Source of the DNA: Daphnia carinata
Taxonomy: Eukaryota > Arthropoda > Branchiopoda > Diplostraca > Daphniidae
Assembly (NCBI RefSeq): GCF_022539665.2
Contig: NC_081338.1
Location: 8,254,463-8,318,462, forward strand
DNA length: 64,000 nucleotides
Direction: 5' to 3'
The translations under genes and the position numbers were made by a program. The notes below the pieces were generated by a model. That model was not told the origin of the DNA. It was given only the letters and a program-made list of their open reading frames with translations, and did not search any database. Positions 22,120 to 37,100 of this stretch are shown here, one piece after another. Numbering within the stretch: the first letter of the stretch is position 1; every line of letters starts with the position of its first letter.

Positions 22120-25100
22120 CTGGTGAATTTGAAAGGAGCAACGAAATGTTAAAATATTATCCAACAGACATTTTAGCAAACTGTAGCTACTTTAGCCATA
22201 AATACACTAGCCATACATTATATCGCCCTCTTCTAATTTAAGATCACAGCTAGGATTGATGATGACGTAAGAAAGTGACGATCTTTTCTCTGAGACATCA
22301 TCATAATCAAGGGTATCGATACCAAGGCTGTCCATTCTTGAACGAACTAAGCTGGCGATTTCTGCTCGTTCTATCAGTTGTGTATGATTGTCACGTGCTT
22401 CGTCAGTCAACTATTGTTTCACAAAAAAAAATATATATTGGTATGAATTACTAAACTTTTACAATTCAATTTTAAAGGTTATTCTTGAATGGGTACCAGT
22501 GAAACGCGCCCGGGATGCTGCCGCGAGTGAACTGGGGTGTCATAGTTCCCTCGTCGAGGTATGTCAGCGCAACCGGTATCTTCACGGGCCATATCCTCGC
22601 TAACCTGTTATTTGTTGAGAAAGGTAAGAATGAGAGTGTCGTCAAGCTAAAGATGCAGTAGAATGAAATTGCCAATTTTTATAACTACACTCTCAGAGTT
22701 GGATGTGTCTTGCGTCCTGTAGATACCAATAGGTATTTCGCAAGTGGTAGAACATAATTTCTGATAGAGACGTCCATAGGTGCGAATCCACATGTCTTCT
22801 TTTGTGATTTTCATCTGTAACAAAAACAATTTTTTTTTTATTGAGAAGAATCGTTCCGTAATAAAGCATGTACCGAGCTCAAGAATCCTGATCCGGGGGC
22901 TTGGTCAATACCAAGTAACAGACGGACAAAAGTGATGACATAGTCTTTAACGAAAGCTTGGTAGAGAAGTGTGTCAAGCATGCTAGCGGAGAAAACGCTT
23001 CCGGCAGCAAACGGTAGTCGAAACATGTAGGAAATATGCGATCCTCGCTCCTTCTCAGCCTTTTCCATGCGCGACAAATGTAGAGCATACTTATCGTGTG
23101 CACGAAACTGCATAAAACGCATGTTGGATGACTGGCTGAGTTCAGTAATGGTCTTAATACTTGGGAAAAACCTAAAATAGTTTTTAAAAACTGCCATTTA
23201 AACTCGGTAAGCCCTTAGCAGTTGTTCCATTATAGTTATAAATTTTGTTTTCTTCTTATTATTATTGTTTTTACGATTATTATTTGCGTTAATTTTGATT
23301 CTCGTATTACTTGAACATGGTCTGGACGGAGACGATGGTGTTGCAGTCGGAGAGAGTGTCTTCTTCGGCCGAATTGGAGAATTCCTTGTTGACGACGACG
23401 ACGTTTTCAGCCAGTATTATACCCGCTTTTATTAAGTCGTCCAAACTATATCAGTTTAAATAAAGAATAAGACAGGTAATAATGTAAACTAATTCAAAAT
23501 GTTCTGAATAATTGTCTGCATGCGGATGGCAATACCTATCCAGACACTGCACACAGTATGGACTTACCAGTCAATGGTCCCCAGCATCCAGTAGACAAAT
23601 GGAAAATAAGAGATGGAGTCCAGGAACGCGACGTCTGGTTTTCGTTCCAGTAGCAACACAATAGGGTTTAAACTCGACTTAGTGCGAAAATGAGCTCGCA
23701 AGGGAATGACGAAATTATAGATGCCGGTAGAGGCGTAATCAGCTGCGAGGATGATGACTTTATTAGACCAATTATATTCCTTGGCACTTCGATGGCTCGA
23801 GTGCTCACACACCTAAACCAACGGAAGATACATAAAATTTATCATATGCCGACAAAAATCTCCTTATTCATTTTTCGACCAAAACAAAAATGAGACCTCT
23901 ATGAGCTGCGATAGACCGCTAGCTACAGGCGTACATCAATTATGCTGTGAAAGAGCCAAAACAGATACCTGAGTAAGTTGTAGACAACAAAGTGGTTTCT
24001 TCTCCTTCAAAAGGTAACATAAGGTGGGGCTAACGCCAATGTACGGCGACACCGGTGGAAAACCTTTCACGATCCTTATTCATAGATAAGAGATTACCTT
24101 TAGTACTTAAGAATATTCCGACTGGCTTTTCTTAAGGCAATAATTGCTAGGCTTACGAGATCTTTTCGGTTGGGGCGGGCCACGGAACGTCATCGTCGAT
24201 CTCATCCTCACTATCCTCGGTGGCTGTGGTATGACCAGCTACCAGGTTTATAGTAGAACCCGAAAACATATCAGGGACTGGCAAGATGCTCGGTCGTCGG
24301 CTTTCTGGAAATTCGATGAAAAAAAGATGTGAGTGCCACTTGATTCTATTTTTTCATTTTTATAAATTTTTTTTTCTAGCACAAAATACCATTTCATATT
24401 TCACAGAGCAATCTTTTCTACACCTAGATTTTACGACGTATAGTTAAAACCATCAGTTATTCCATCGTGAAATGACTTATGTCTTTGTCGTGTATCATAG
24501 GAGTCTTGATCCTACGAGATACACAGGAAATGTACTCGTTTTAAATTCAGATGGTTTAGAAACCTAGAGGATGTACGACGAAAAAGTTCTTAAATCAAGT
24601 TTACATATCCCATGCCGTCCTTCCTATTGGACTCTCCAACGAGGTATTATAATTATATGACTAGTAAACTTCAATGCGATCCGTGTGGTCTCTTCGTCTA
24701 GCAAACGGTACAAATTACTGGAAGCCATAATCTAATAGTGTACTAGGCATAGCTATTCCGCTACTAAAATCAACCAAATATTCCATTTCTAGCAACTAAT
24801 ACACTGTTAATTAGCTCGGATACACGCATAGTAGGCGCATAAAGCACCATAGCGAGAACGATAATGCCATTGTGAGAAGGAGGATGGTTGTTGGAGGTGA
24901 TGAACAAAAAGCGACTACTAGGGGCCCAATAGAACGCAACATAGATACCGTAGTATGTATCAGAGCTTATCAGACTCTCAATAAACAATCGGATTAGTCC
25001 AGCGTGTGTATGATCTATCATGCGACTGAATGTTCTTTTTTCTTTTCTTGCTATATCCTTCGATAATTGGAGTTTGGAATTGTAATTCAAACAACGGTTT

Positions 25101-28100
25101 CGATTGGACGTATTGTGCCACGTTCAGTAGTATTTTCAGAATAGATAAGGCTCTGATAAGGTGTATACCAATCAAAATCAGTTTCGGTATGTATTAAATG
25201 AAGAAGCCTGATACGCACACCTCCCACCTTCCCCCCATCCCCAGGCTAAAACAAATGAAGAAAATCAAAATACTATGTGTGATACGAAGAAGTTACACAA
25301 GTAGTTAGTATATACGTAGATGCGGTAAAGCGAGCAAGCTTGTAGAACCTTACCACTGTGTCCACTAGGAACGGCTAAAAGGCCGGGAGAGTCGCTCTTT
25401 GGCACGCCGAGAAAATTGCTCGCACCACCGGCAAACGTTGCTGCGTTGCCCAGACTCTGATTGCCCAACAGAGCAGGCCGTCGTGCTGTCCATGGAGTCG
25501 TTTCGATTAATGAAACTACCACGGCGAGGCATTCCACTATCAAATACTGAAAAGAACGTCAAAATGTTTGCATTAATTCAACAAAGAATTTAAAAATTTC
25601 AGTTTACTGTTGGGCGACGAACAACGAGCTGTTAGTCCATCGTAAATGTTTCCTTGAAAAGAAGTCTGTGTTTTGCTGTTTGGTATAACGTGACGAGCTG
25701 AAACGATTCCGCTTGTTGTCATAGTAGTCGTCGTCAAAACCGTCTCTTTAGATTTTACGAAACCTCCTGACATGGTGGAAGTCATCCCAGCCTCCATGTT
25801 GGATTGAGCACTGCTGCTAGCTGGTTGTTGCATTTGGGCGGCGGCATCTGTGCCACTGGAGGCAGTCGGTGTGGCAACGAAGGCCGAATTTTCCTCCTTG
25901 GTGATGCTCATGTAGAAACAAATATCAGTTTTTTTCATGATGTGTCGAGGGCCTGGATTTAGTAAAATGGTTTCCTCGTAGAATTCGGGCATCTCGGCTG
26001 GTCTCACTCCCACCAATGCCACACCGTATTTCCGATGTGAGTGAAAACTGGCATACGTGAAACTTTTGCCATCATACTCGCCGAAAAAACGACTTTCCGC
26101 TAACAGGATGTGGTAGATCTCGTTGCCGCTACATTTTCCGTATAGTCTATGCCACTCTTCGTCCGACACTTGGCCTTCCCTTGATAGTGAGAAAACGTAA
26201 TCAAAACGTTAAGCATAACATGCATTTCGAGGCAAACACGATTCATAGTTCATAGTTTAACTATGTTTCCGAATGGCATTTTAGTTACAGATGCTGTTAA
26301 CTGCGCTTCACTTTGCTTTGCTAACATGTACGGACGCATCGGTTCGTATATGCTGGCCAGGTGATGTACAGCACGTGAAAACTCTAATGTCAACATGTCA
26401 ATGTGTTTCCCCTAGAAGGATGAAAATTCCATAGCTGTATGCATAAACCCACTATATATTATGAAATTTTTACATAAACATTGTTACAACTGAAATTTTT
26501 TTCAAGCCTTCTATCGTATTTACTTTTTTTTTGCAATTGTTTCTTCCCTCGCATACTGCAATCAGCCTGCCTTCAACCTATTTGCATTGCACTTCCCTAC
26601 ACAAACAAAAAGGCATATCTAAAAACTAGCAAAACCAACCAACAGAGAACCTAATACTTAATCATTCTACGCCGTCAACACAAGTCCGTCGAGTTCTTCC
26701 TTTCTTTTTTCCAGTAATTTACGAAGACGTGAATACGTATGTTGATCAAACACGTGTAAAACTGTAGTGATACGTGAACACACACAGCACCAATTCGTTC
26801 TTTAACAATTCTGACGCCTATAATAAATCTCAGTTATTCACTAGCATCCAGGATTTTCTATCCGACCCTCGGAGGTCACCATGTGCACTTTATTGGTAGT
26901 AAATTTTTGAAATATTGTAAAGGGATTTCAAGAAACGAATCGGTCACATCCAAAAATCATGAAGGAATTAGCAGTTACAACGCATACTTACTGGCCGCGA
27001 GAAGTGTGAAGAAGTAACGTAACCAAAGTTGATGTCCCCGGAGCCAGACAGTTGTTTGCTAACAAAGCGTACTGGAAAAAAAAAGAAATAAAAGTTCGAT
27101 CATTTTAGTTCTCTGAATTCTGCATTTCACGTGAAAACGAAATCACCGGTAGTGTGTATGGAGCTACAAGAAATTTCAGCCAAAAGATTTAACCCAGAAT
27201 TTTTAAATACAGCTATACTATGCATAGAAATAACTAAAAAAGGCAAATGGTTTTTTGATTGAATTAAATAATAAAAATCGTACAAAAAGAAAAAATAAAA
27301 TAAAAAGCGGGTTTTCGATAACCGCCAGCTTTGGGCATTAAGGCCTACCTTGAACTCGTCCTCACACACAACGTGTTGTGCAAATTTAACGTGCAGTTTG
27401 TTTTCTGGGCGGAAAATCTGCACGTACTGAGGGACTTCGGGCGCAAAATCTTTTACGGCCCACGATCGCAATATTGTGTGTTCATCCTGAAAAATTGAAC
27501 AAAAGACTTAAGTTTTTTATTATTTATATAACAACAATGCCGCATGGCGGGGCTCGGGGCATATTTTAATTGATAATAATAGATCAAAAGTTCCAACACA
27601 TAAATGACGCACGGAAGCACAAAAAAAAATCTGGTCCACAAACTATGAACTTGTTATTTCATTAGACTAGTTATGGGTTGCTACGTAAAATGGTTTCATT
27701 AAATTAAAGCCCGGAATTTAAGCTTGCCACGAGTTTGCCAGTTATGAAACACGACGTGGTTTGTTAAGCTCATGAGTTATCAAGTTCATAGCAGATCTTG
27801 ATGCGGTAGGCGTATAAGACGGAAAATAATGCGAAGATTATAAAATGGCAGAATAAGCTTACAGCGGCCGTTTTATCACAATAGTTCCTGGCGGCCAGAA
27901 CGAAACAGGCTTCGGCTTCGTTCATGCGTGCCCTGGCCAGATCGGCGTCTTTGAGACAAGATCCCTGGATGTAGATGACCCGTTGGGCCCACATCGGCAC
28001 CTGCAGGATCATCCGCATCGTCGTGTCCAGCTCGATGGGCGACAGGAGAACGACGTAGTAATCCTGTATAACAAGAAAACAGCCATACACATAGGACACA

Positions 28101-31100
28101 AGATTAGACACGACTTATGAGGGGGGTTGGCAAGTACGTGATTTTTCTTTATAATCATATGTCCTGATCCCCTTGAATGTCCTGAAACCCATAAAGCCAA
28201 CGCAATTTCAGAAAGAGTCGCTTACTTTCTTTGTGCAAACAATCAAACAGCATTGTGAGACTTAACAGTCCCTTGTATTTCGTTTTAGCTACGACTACTC
28301 GTGAGAGCAGAAGCGCGACACTAAATGACGGAAACGGTGCTAAAAGCATCAACTTGGATGTTGTGTTCGCCTGTAATAAGGTGTGCAAGGGAACGGAGAA
28401 GGTACATCCTCATTTAATGTAATGAGTCATCAAATATTTCTCATTAAAGAATGCAAACAAACAAACGACACACAACAGCATATTGCGGAGATTACAAGGA
28501 AGGGTGTGAAACCTGATCCGTCTGTCAAGCAGTACACTCCATCTAAGCAGGAGAAAAAAATCTGCTTCCCGTTACTTTCCTCATTCACCATGTCTCCTGC
28601 TCTCCTCACATTCTTTTCAAGTTTTCTAGCGGTTTCACTACTTGTCTGCTGCTTTGTATGCGTTTTCTTTTTTGGCATCCGCTGCGACCTGCTATCTAAT
28701 TAAGTATCGATCGCTTCCTTCCTCTGAGTTTGCATAATAGATTTCCGTCGTGAGAAGATGAAAGGTTGAAAAGAACATGGCGTCATCTGCAGCATTTTCG
28801 GGGAACCATAGACAAGATTTTATTTGTGAACAATTTTTCAGGATGTTTTACGTTTGAGTCCAAGACTAGCGTTTAGCCAAGGACTAGCGCATTGAAAATA
28901 CTTTGTTCCTACATTTCGGGGGGAAACTTCTCGTGATCGAGTGCCAACGGATGAAAAGGTGGCTACCCCAGGCAAAATGCAGCACGTGGGATATGGTTGA
29001 CAGAATCCTAGCCAGTGATGACTCAGCTAGTTCGTGGGACAAAACAAACTCGTTAATTTCGTACTGTAGGACTGCAGGCAAGGTAAACTAATGAGAACCC
29101 GTGTTGGCAAACGTGTCCCGGTACTCGCTAGAGGCTTGCTAGCATAGTTGCATTGCATACTATAACTTGAGAACAGCCTTTTGCCATTATGCCTGCACGA
29201 CACTTAGCTCGTAATGAACGCAAACCCCCCTCCCTTTGCTCAACAATAACAAGGGGTTAGAAAGGACAACCCTAAGCTTCAACGATGTCGACTAGAGTAG
29301 CTGAAGCAATCGTACCTGGAGAAGAGGATGCGCATAAAACTCGTTGAGAAAGTCCATAATGGTGTCGGCGTGTAACGATGTCGAACAGACGACCACGTGA
29401 CGCTCCGACTGGGCTCGATGAGACGAATAAGTGCCTCCCTAGATCGATTATGCATCACACTTTAAAGTATTTTAAGTCGTAAAAGACATAGCGATGTGTC
29501 GGCAGCCTCGCTGGGCCGACCTCGATACATCTTAGTGTCACCTACCAATTTTTTACGTTCCATCCAGGTGAAGGCCAATTGTTCAAACTGCAATTGGGAA
29601 AAATTTGTTATTACTAGGGTTGCAAAACTGACAGCAAAATATTGCATAGGTATTTGTAGGTCTACATACTACGGTTAGGAACCTGCAGTTATGGTCTACT
29701 TGTCTAAATTCAAAACAAACTTTTACGAGTAACGGAATGCGCGCATTTTTGGGTACAGCAACAATTGATTTTTGTTTTTTCGAACGGCACGTTGACTGCA
29801 CATTAATAGGATACGTTGAGGTAAAAGCATGTAACATTAATTCCACGCCCCCTCAAGTTAGCGACAGAGTAAACTTGAGGAAGACCACTTTTTATTCGTC
29901 TATCGTACAATTCAAAGTTTCACATTTGGCAGATGATAGCCAATGGCGAATAATGCATATCATTGTGTCTGTGAGCAAAGTTGGGCGTGAGTACATAATT
30001 GCCCACGTCGTAAAGCCTTTTCTTCGACAATGTGCCACCGCATTATAATAGTTTATAAGGTAGCCAGTAGATTGGTGCAGAATGGGAAACCATTCCCACG
30101 AGTAATTTGAAGAAATCTCAAGCTAGTAAGAGTTTCGCTAGTTCAGTATCTTTATCGTTCGAATGATACGCTTTCCGCCCCTGGGAACATGTACAACGCA
30201 GGTACGTGGTATCTGCGTCTACAATACGCAGTTCAATCGCAGCAATGGACTTTCGTTTGAAGTATTCATTATGAAAACTATTCAACTTAGTCGCTTTATT
30301 CCAAGGCGGCCAAGAAAAAAAAAATAGCAACCCAAGTGGTAAGGTTTTATGATAGACGAATAAAACGGAATGCTTCTGGTCTCTGCGGAACAATGGACAA
30401 TTGGGTAGTTTCTAGGCTACTTCATTAACTCATTAACTATGCATGTATGAGGAAACGGAAAGATATACCTGAGTGGGCAAGACAATGAGGGCGACGCAAA
30501 TCATGACGACCATGTAGAGCTGCGACGGCCAAATGTCTGGAACGTAGTCGCCGTAGCCGACAGTTGAGAATGTCACCACAACAAAGTAGCATGACTGGAA
30601 CAAGTTGAAATGGCGATGACCTGCTCTCTGGAAATGTTGAACTCCGCACACACTGAAACGTTCAGTCACCATGAAAAAAATTTATACAATACTCTGCTAT
30701 TTTTACACGCTTTATTAAAGTAAACTGCATTAGTAACCGACGATCAGCTCGGCAAAAAACAGTTTTATTATTTTTCTATTCGATAATAGCTGAAAAGCCT
30801 AGCATGAATAGATCTAGGCTAATAGATATAGACCTTAGACCTATTTAAGTTTTTAGTCCCGCAAGATCTTTACTTGAGTTTTGCAGGTCTCATTGGGAAT
30901 CAGGTACAGTACATTTTACAATTAATCAGAAAAATTCTAAGTCAGCTAAACGATCTTGGAGTTCGTAAATATATTATAAAAATTAAGTTGCCAAGCTCAC
31001 AAGCCTTAATGATATCGAGATGTTAAATAAATCGAAGCAAAGAGGGTCAGCAGTAAACGCAAATAACACTGACCTGGTAAATACGAGGCAAAGAAGAGTG

Positions 31101-34100
31101 GCTGACAAGACCATCAGCTGCTGAGACAGGGCAGACTGGGAACGCTGCATCGCCCGATGGAGGTCATTCTTTTAAAATAACAGGTCAAACTTTTGTTAAC
31201 GTCAATTTTAACAAACGTACAAAGTTTTTGTTCTAAGCATTCCCCAAGGGGCGCGATTTAAACAAATCAATTGCCCAGCGTGTGGTGAACGCTATTTATG
31301 GACCGAACTAGTTTCTTTCGATGAACTGCTGAAACCTTTAGTATGGCAGCATCTTGCAACTGTGAGATGCAATGTTTATGAGCATCCGCATCGATATGTG
31401 TCATAGCTGCACACAGCTAGTGTACAATGTACACAATAGCACTAGATGCAGCGTACCCCCACCTAAGTTTAGAAAAGTTCGATATTCGGTCTTTGGACCG
31501 ATCAAGCCAACCAATCAAAACTTTTCTTTACCAGGAATACAAAATCACCAAGAGCAACAAAACGAAAGAAGGAACGCAACAGCTGGTAAAAGGTACAGCG
31601 ATAATACTCACAAACATGTTTTCCAGTGCCCGTTTGGCCAGCCAGCAGTTGAGGAAGACGGGAATGAACAGATGACGCCACGGCGAGTAAAACAACTGTT
31701 AAATTCCGGCAGCGTGATGTGATTGTCGGATGAAAAATTAAGGTAAAAAAAAATAAAAAATATGTACATTATTTGAATTAAAAGTATAAAAAATTTAATA
31801 TTCTTTTTTTTTAGGCGTAGTTTTATTGCTAAACACGTCGCAATCCATATACCATACGTACCGTAAAAATGTATGGTATGGTGTTCACGAGCTCCAAGAT
31901 GAAGTAAAACGAAAGGATTTCCTGCAAGATGTTTCCCTTTTATAAAAATGTGCAATGACAAATAACTACTCGACGTTGTATAATGCTAATTATAGCTGCG
32001 TAACACAACCGTAATTGAAACCATCGCACAACTCACACCAACGTACAAAGATAGAACTGCACAATCAAGAAATTTTGGTGGCATGCAGACACGTATAGAA
32101 TGTAATGAAAGGTATACTTTGTAGCTGAGATAGGCAACTAGGAGAGTTTCAATGAGGCTGATGAGGGCGAAAATGACTTCGATGACCCAGAGTGCGGTGG
32201 GCCGTTCTATCCACCAGATAGCTTCCCAGTGAATGATGGGATTGTCCATAAACTGTTGAGGCGTCTTCTCATATGCAGCCAAATATTCAGTCTTATTACC
32301 CACCTCGCATCCGTAACTGGAATAGAAATTAGCAAATGAATTGCAGAATCAAGTCAATTTAGAATGATTTCTTTAATTTCCAAATTGTCAACAAGTTATA
32401 AAATACAATGATAGAAGTAACGAGACTAAGACTAATGGGCAAATTGCCCATTTTCTTCTCTTGGTTGTATGTTTATGCAACAAAACTGGCAATGTCGTTT
32501 TAATGCAAAATTGTAAATTTAGTCATTTACACGTTTTACCGGGTAGGTACCAAGGCGAACCTTATGTTTTGTACAATTTAAACTTCGAACAGGCTTAGAA
32601 TTTTAAAATAAGTTGTTTAACTAGGGTAGGTAAGAAGGACACAAAATCTGTTTCACATCATAGCCATGAAAAGTTCATCAGCCTCGTGCACAATTTATTA
32701 CTAATTAATTTTTCCTCCACTAATGGATTAAAATAGTTCTGTGGCATTTTGGACAAGTCATCGCACTTTGCGCCCCTAAGTGGCACTGCAGTGATAATTT
32801 TCGGATGGCCCAGTGGGCATTCAGTGTAGCTGCTCCACATAAAATCACGGAGCAGTTTCACAGAATGCCATCGATCTATGAAATCATTCATCGAGTTCTG
32901 CCAACATTTTCTTAGGTTTGTAATCCGTGTTCTAACCTAAATGCCGAACCCAATAATCAACAGATGAGATATCAATCTACGACATTTCCCTCCTGTGCAG
33001 TAAATTACTGCCTACTGTTAACGATAACATTGTTAGCAGTTTCAAGCGGAATAGTCAGCCAAATATGCGAGTGCTTCGTGATTGGACCTCATGAACCGCC
33101 TATTAGTGTAACAGTAAAACACCAAATATTCATCCACTAGTAAAAGCACTACCGCCAGATAGTCATAACGCTTTTTTACTCTTGAGATGCCGAATTTCTC
33201 CTGAAATCCTGGTACCTTCGCAATACCATCTCACCGTGTCGCGGCAGATCACCATGGTGACATACGGCGACCGGCGAAAAGTAGTCGACGTATTGCGATT
33301 GCTTTTATATTCCGATATTGATTCTCCCTTCTATGAACCTATGCCTTATTTTGACAGTGAGTATGTTTATTTCTAATTTTTGAGAAGCACAACCGAGGGC
33401 ATTGGCCATAATCTGTTTCTTATTCGCACCCACGTAATGACATAGAACTTACAAAGTACGTTTATTTTTCTTTATTTGGTTGTATAAAGCTGTTCATATG
33501 TTTCCATGATTGCCTAACCGAACGGACCAGTAACCAGCATTCCCCTTTATATAATCCAACTTGTTACTGCCTTTAACTCGCTATTGGTTCCCAGCGACTC
33601 TTGCACCTTATCAGTTTGCTTGTACGGCTGACGACAGAGCAACGGTAATAGGAAACTGAAATCGAACCGTCCATCCCTGAACCTGCCAGCCTCATGTGCC
33701 CGGTGATGCCCATGATCAAAAGGATGATCTATGGAACGGTGCACGTATACTGCAGGCAAAGATTAAACTAGAGTCTAGACGCAGGACAAACACGCAGCGC
33801 ATCGGAGAGCTCGTTTGTATCCGCTCGTTTCTATAGTCACCGCGCTAACGATCCAAACTATTGGGAAAACAGCAAGAGAAATTTTACAAATTGACACAGG
33901 CCTTTAACAGACGACGCTGACCAGCAAATGAACTCCCCATCCCTATGTTTACCGCTGAAATAGAAAAGAATGAAGGACATAACGATTTTAAGTGGCACTT
34001 TTCGACAAAGCGAAATGCAGTTGCTCCTCTCTCGCTCTCTCCCTCACGTTTTTCCTCTTTTTTCTCTTTTTTCTCTTCTCTTTTTCATTATAGAAAGCAT

Positions 34101-37100
34101 CCCCATCGTGAAGTATCCACATTACACGACCCCGTCCTCGATGGCGTTGGGCAAAATGTGGCGATCCTGCTCAGCTCTATTATCGTTAGCCACTACCTCC
34201 GCTATGATTAGTATGGTATCAAGCGTTCTATTCTTATAACATACACCCAAAGACCACCGGACTCAGAGTCACTTGCTTTTTTGCTCCCGCGCTCCGGGAG
34301 AGTAACGATGTAAGCTAAATTCAGATAAAAGAAAAGCTGAAATAAGAATATGACCATGTGCGTAACGCAGCACCAAGAAGACGGAGATAAAATTGCTAGT
34401 GCGTTTACGTTGATAGATGAACGTACTTGATTGTTTTGCTATTCTGGTTATCTCAATTACGTACATGATTGAAGATTAGAAAAATCTGTTTTTAAAGGAA
34501 TCTTACCAAGTGGCTTGAGTGGGATCATTGTCGAAAATGACGCGGCCGACGTAGAGCAAGCACGTCAACAGTTTGATGAACAGGTTGAAGATTCGGATCC
34601 GCAGACCTAGACGGCAGGAGACAATTGATTCGTTGTCGAACACGCATAGACACGAAAAGAAAAAAAAATGAAAAAGGAAAGAAAAAATAAATGTTCAATA
34701 ACGATAATGGCTAAACTCTTTTCATCGATGGAGGAATACATTCTTTGGCCAACTCGTGCTGCTGAAACCGTTTTCTAGATTGAAAGCTGCCGCTTTCTCG
34801 AAACATCTAGGGATTTATTACAAGCACTACAGCAACGGATCAAATCCTTAAGGTGATGCTGATAGACCTGGGTTGTGAGGGATAAACATGCAAATAGTGG
34901 GAAGTCTCACTTGATCGTTGGTTGCGGATAAAGTAGAGCTGGAGCCGTTCCTTGAATGTGTTTTCGTTGACGTAGTACTCCACTCTCACTCTGCATGCAC
35001 CGAAAATAAAAAAAAGACAGGGATAAACAAACACAGCTCCATCATCAAAGTCAATAATGAAGAGTGAGTCGACGTAATCATTTAACAAGGTTGCTGACAG
35101 TCGCACAGAGAATGAGGACAACACCGTTCGAACTTTGCGGTCGATACAGTTGTCAAGTCTCCGCTATAAAACAAAGGCACACTAACCTGTTCAACCATAA
35201 CGCGTGATACACACACCTAATATCCACGCTGGCATCAATACACATACGTACAGAGACTTTGCATAGATATTAAATGCTAAAACCAGCTCTAAAGTAACAT
35301 ATGACAGAAAAACAACTTACCGAGGAATGTTTTCATAGCTATCCCATACGGAGGCTAAGCAATTGTATGAATACATGTGACTACTGGCGGCCGAAGCGGC
35401 AGCAGTGGCCAACGCACCAGCCGTGCCACTTGCGCAAGTGATACGATTCTCTGCCTGACCCGATGACGCCATCGCCAACAAAGCGACTGAAAGTTGCCTA
35501 CTGCAACGTGAGCATACCATACAGATCGTCACATCCTTTTAGCCTCCTCCTTTGATATGCAACGAAAGCTTCTGTACAACTGGGGCTCCACTTGTATTAA
35601 AACGTGTGTACAATACCGTTCAGGCAGTAATACGATAATTTATGCTGAAAAATCCCTTTTTGAAGTTAGTCAGGCTAACCTTGCGCGAAAACTTGTTCGC
35701 CTGAGCCTCTCATAAGCACCTAAGAGATGAATTCAAACTCTTTGAGGTACCACAACCCGCTTTAAGAAAGGTTGCGTTTACACCTGTATCAGCTCACACT
35801 AGTTCATTGCATACAGTGCCCGATTCGCCAACGGGTAACTAGCGCGGAACAAATTATATCGAAGCGTCAAGTGCAGCGGCAATAGCAATACAACTGAGAA
35901 GGAATCGGCGAAGAGTTGACACACACATACACACGCACACACTAGCAGTTGCACATACAGCCAACGCCTATAGCACAACTGTTTCCGATCGCATCCACTG
36001 AGCAAGGTACAGGACAGAGGAGTAGAGGGGAGAGTTTGCGGACCGTGAACTAGACGTTGAGTATTTACGGGACAGTGAAGCAAGAGCGTGACTATCTGTC
36101 GTTCTTCCCATCCACCGTATGGTGACGTGATCGTGGACAAGGCAGCAGCAGAAAACCAAATAAGGTACCTACCAATATGAGCTCACGGCATCATCACAAC
36201 GGCGCACATGCACAGAGCATCAGTGGCTCAGGGCCCCCTGAGGAACAGGAGGGAGCAGAAGGACAGCACGTATCAATAAGGATATACCGCAGGCGGCGAG
36301 TGATGGTTATGGCACAGTGCAAGCGTACATATTCTACACACCAGTTAAAGACATGCCCATCGGTGGGTGCTATATATAACACACAGTACTCAAGCTGGCC
36401 TCGGTTATCTATCGTGTAGTACCTAAAATATATGACTGTTACGTAACGAATCGACAGCTATGGTAGTGTATTGGCCGTAGGTTGGCATTGGGAAAAACGA
36501 AGGACAATGGAGCTGTCTACAATTCATAGACCTTCAGCTGCGTAACTCTACATCACCCAAGCACTATAAACCTATAATACTAAGATACTTTACATATAGC
36601 CTACTAAGTCCATTGTTCTAATACAGTGTCGGGAGAGCGATTGAGTGCGCGATGGCGTTTGTTCTTTGCATCCACCTACTATGCTTACTACTGTCCTTTG
36701 TAACATACATAAGCTTGCCAGTGTTAGCTGCTCTGTTTCTATGAAAGGTGGACACAAGTTGAGTGTTTTTCCATCCCGGCGGTAAATAAGCAGTTGCCCT
36801 GTTGCTCAACGCATGCGCATTCTCCGTCCTGAAAAGCAGCGCTCACGCCGAACTACCAATGTACAGGGCGCAGTTTTATCTACAGAAAACTCTACGTGTT
36901 TTTTTTTTTGTTTTCTTCTTCTTTTTTCCTCTTCACCGGCTAAATTTCCTTGCCTTTGATTTGCCTAGAAACAGTTCCATAAAAATCCCACTTTTTTCTC
37001 TTTCCGTTTTGGCTTTGTTCTTTACGTTGCATCAATTGGCCTATTCGAATCTAAATTGAATTCGAATTTCCTACGTTTTGTTTCCATTTACTACACTGTA

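Noticed and set aside
24770-25090. 106-codon minus-strand frame within SLO2 intron 15
   Set aside because: No splice sites at its ends and composition unlike the neighbouring exons.
29462-29545. Extension of SLO2 exon 9 past its donor ([14 protein letters not shown])
   Set aside because: The conserved continuation [10 protein letters not shown] is found in the next exon after a good GTAGGT...CTAG intron.
31937-31945. Inner CTTGCAG as acceptor of SLO2 exon 5
   Set aside because: It would drop the conserved GNI segment; the acceptor 15 nt upstream restores it in frame.
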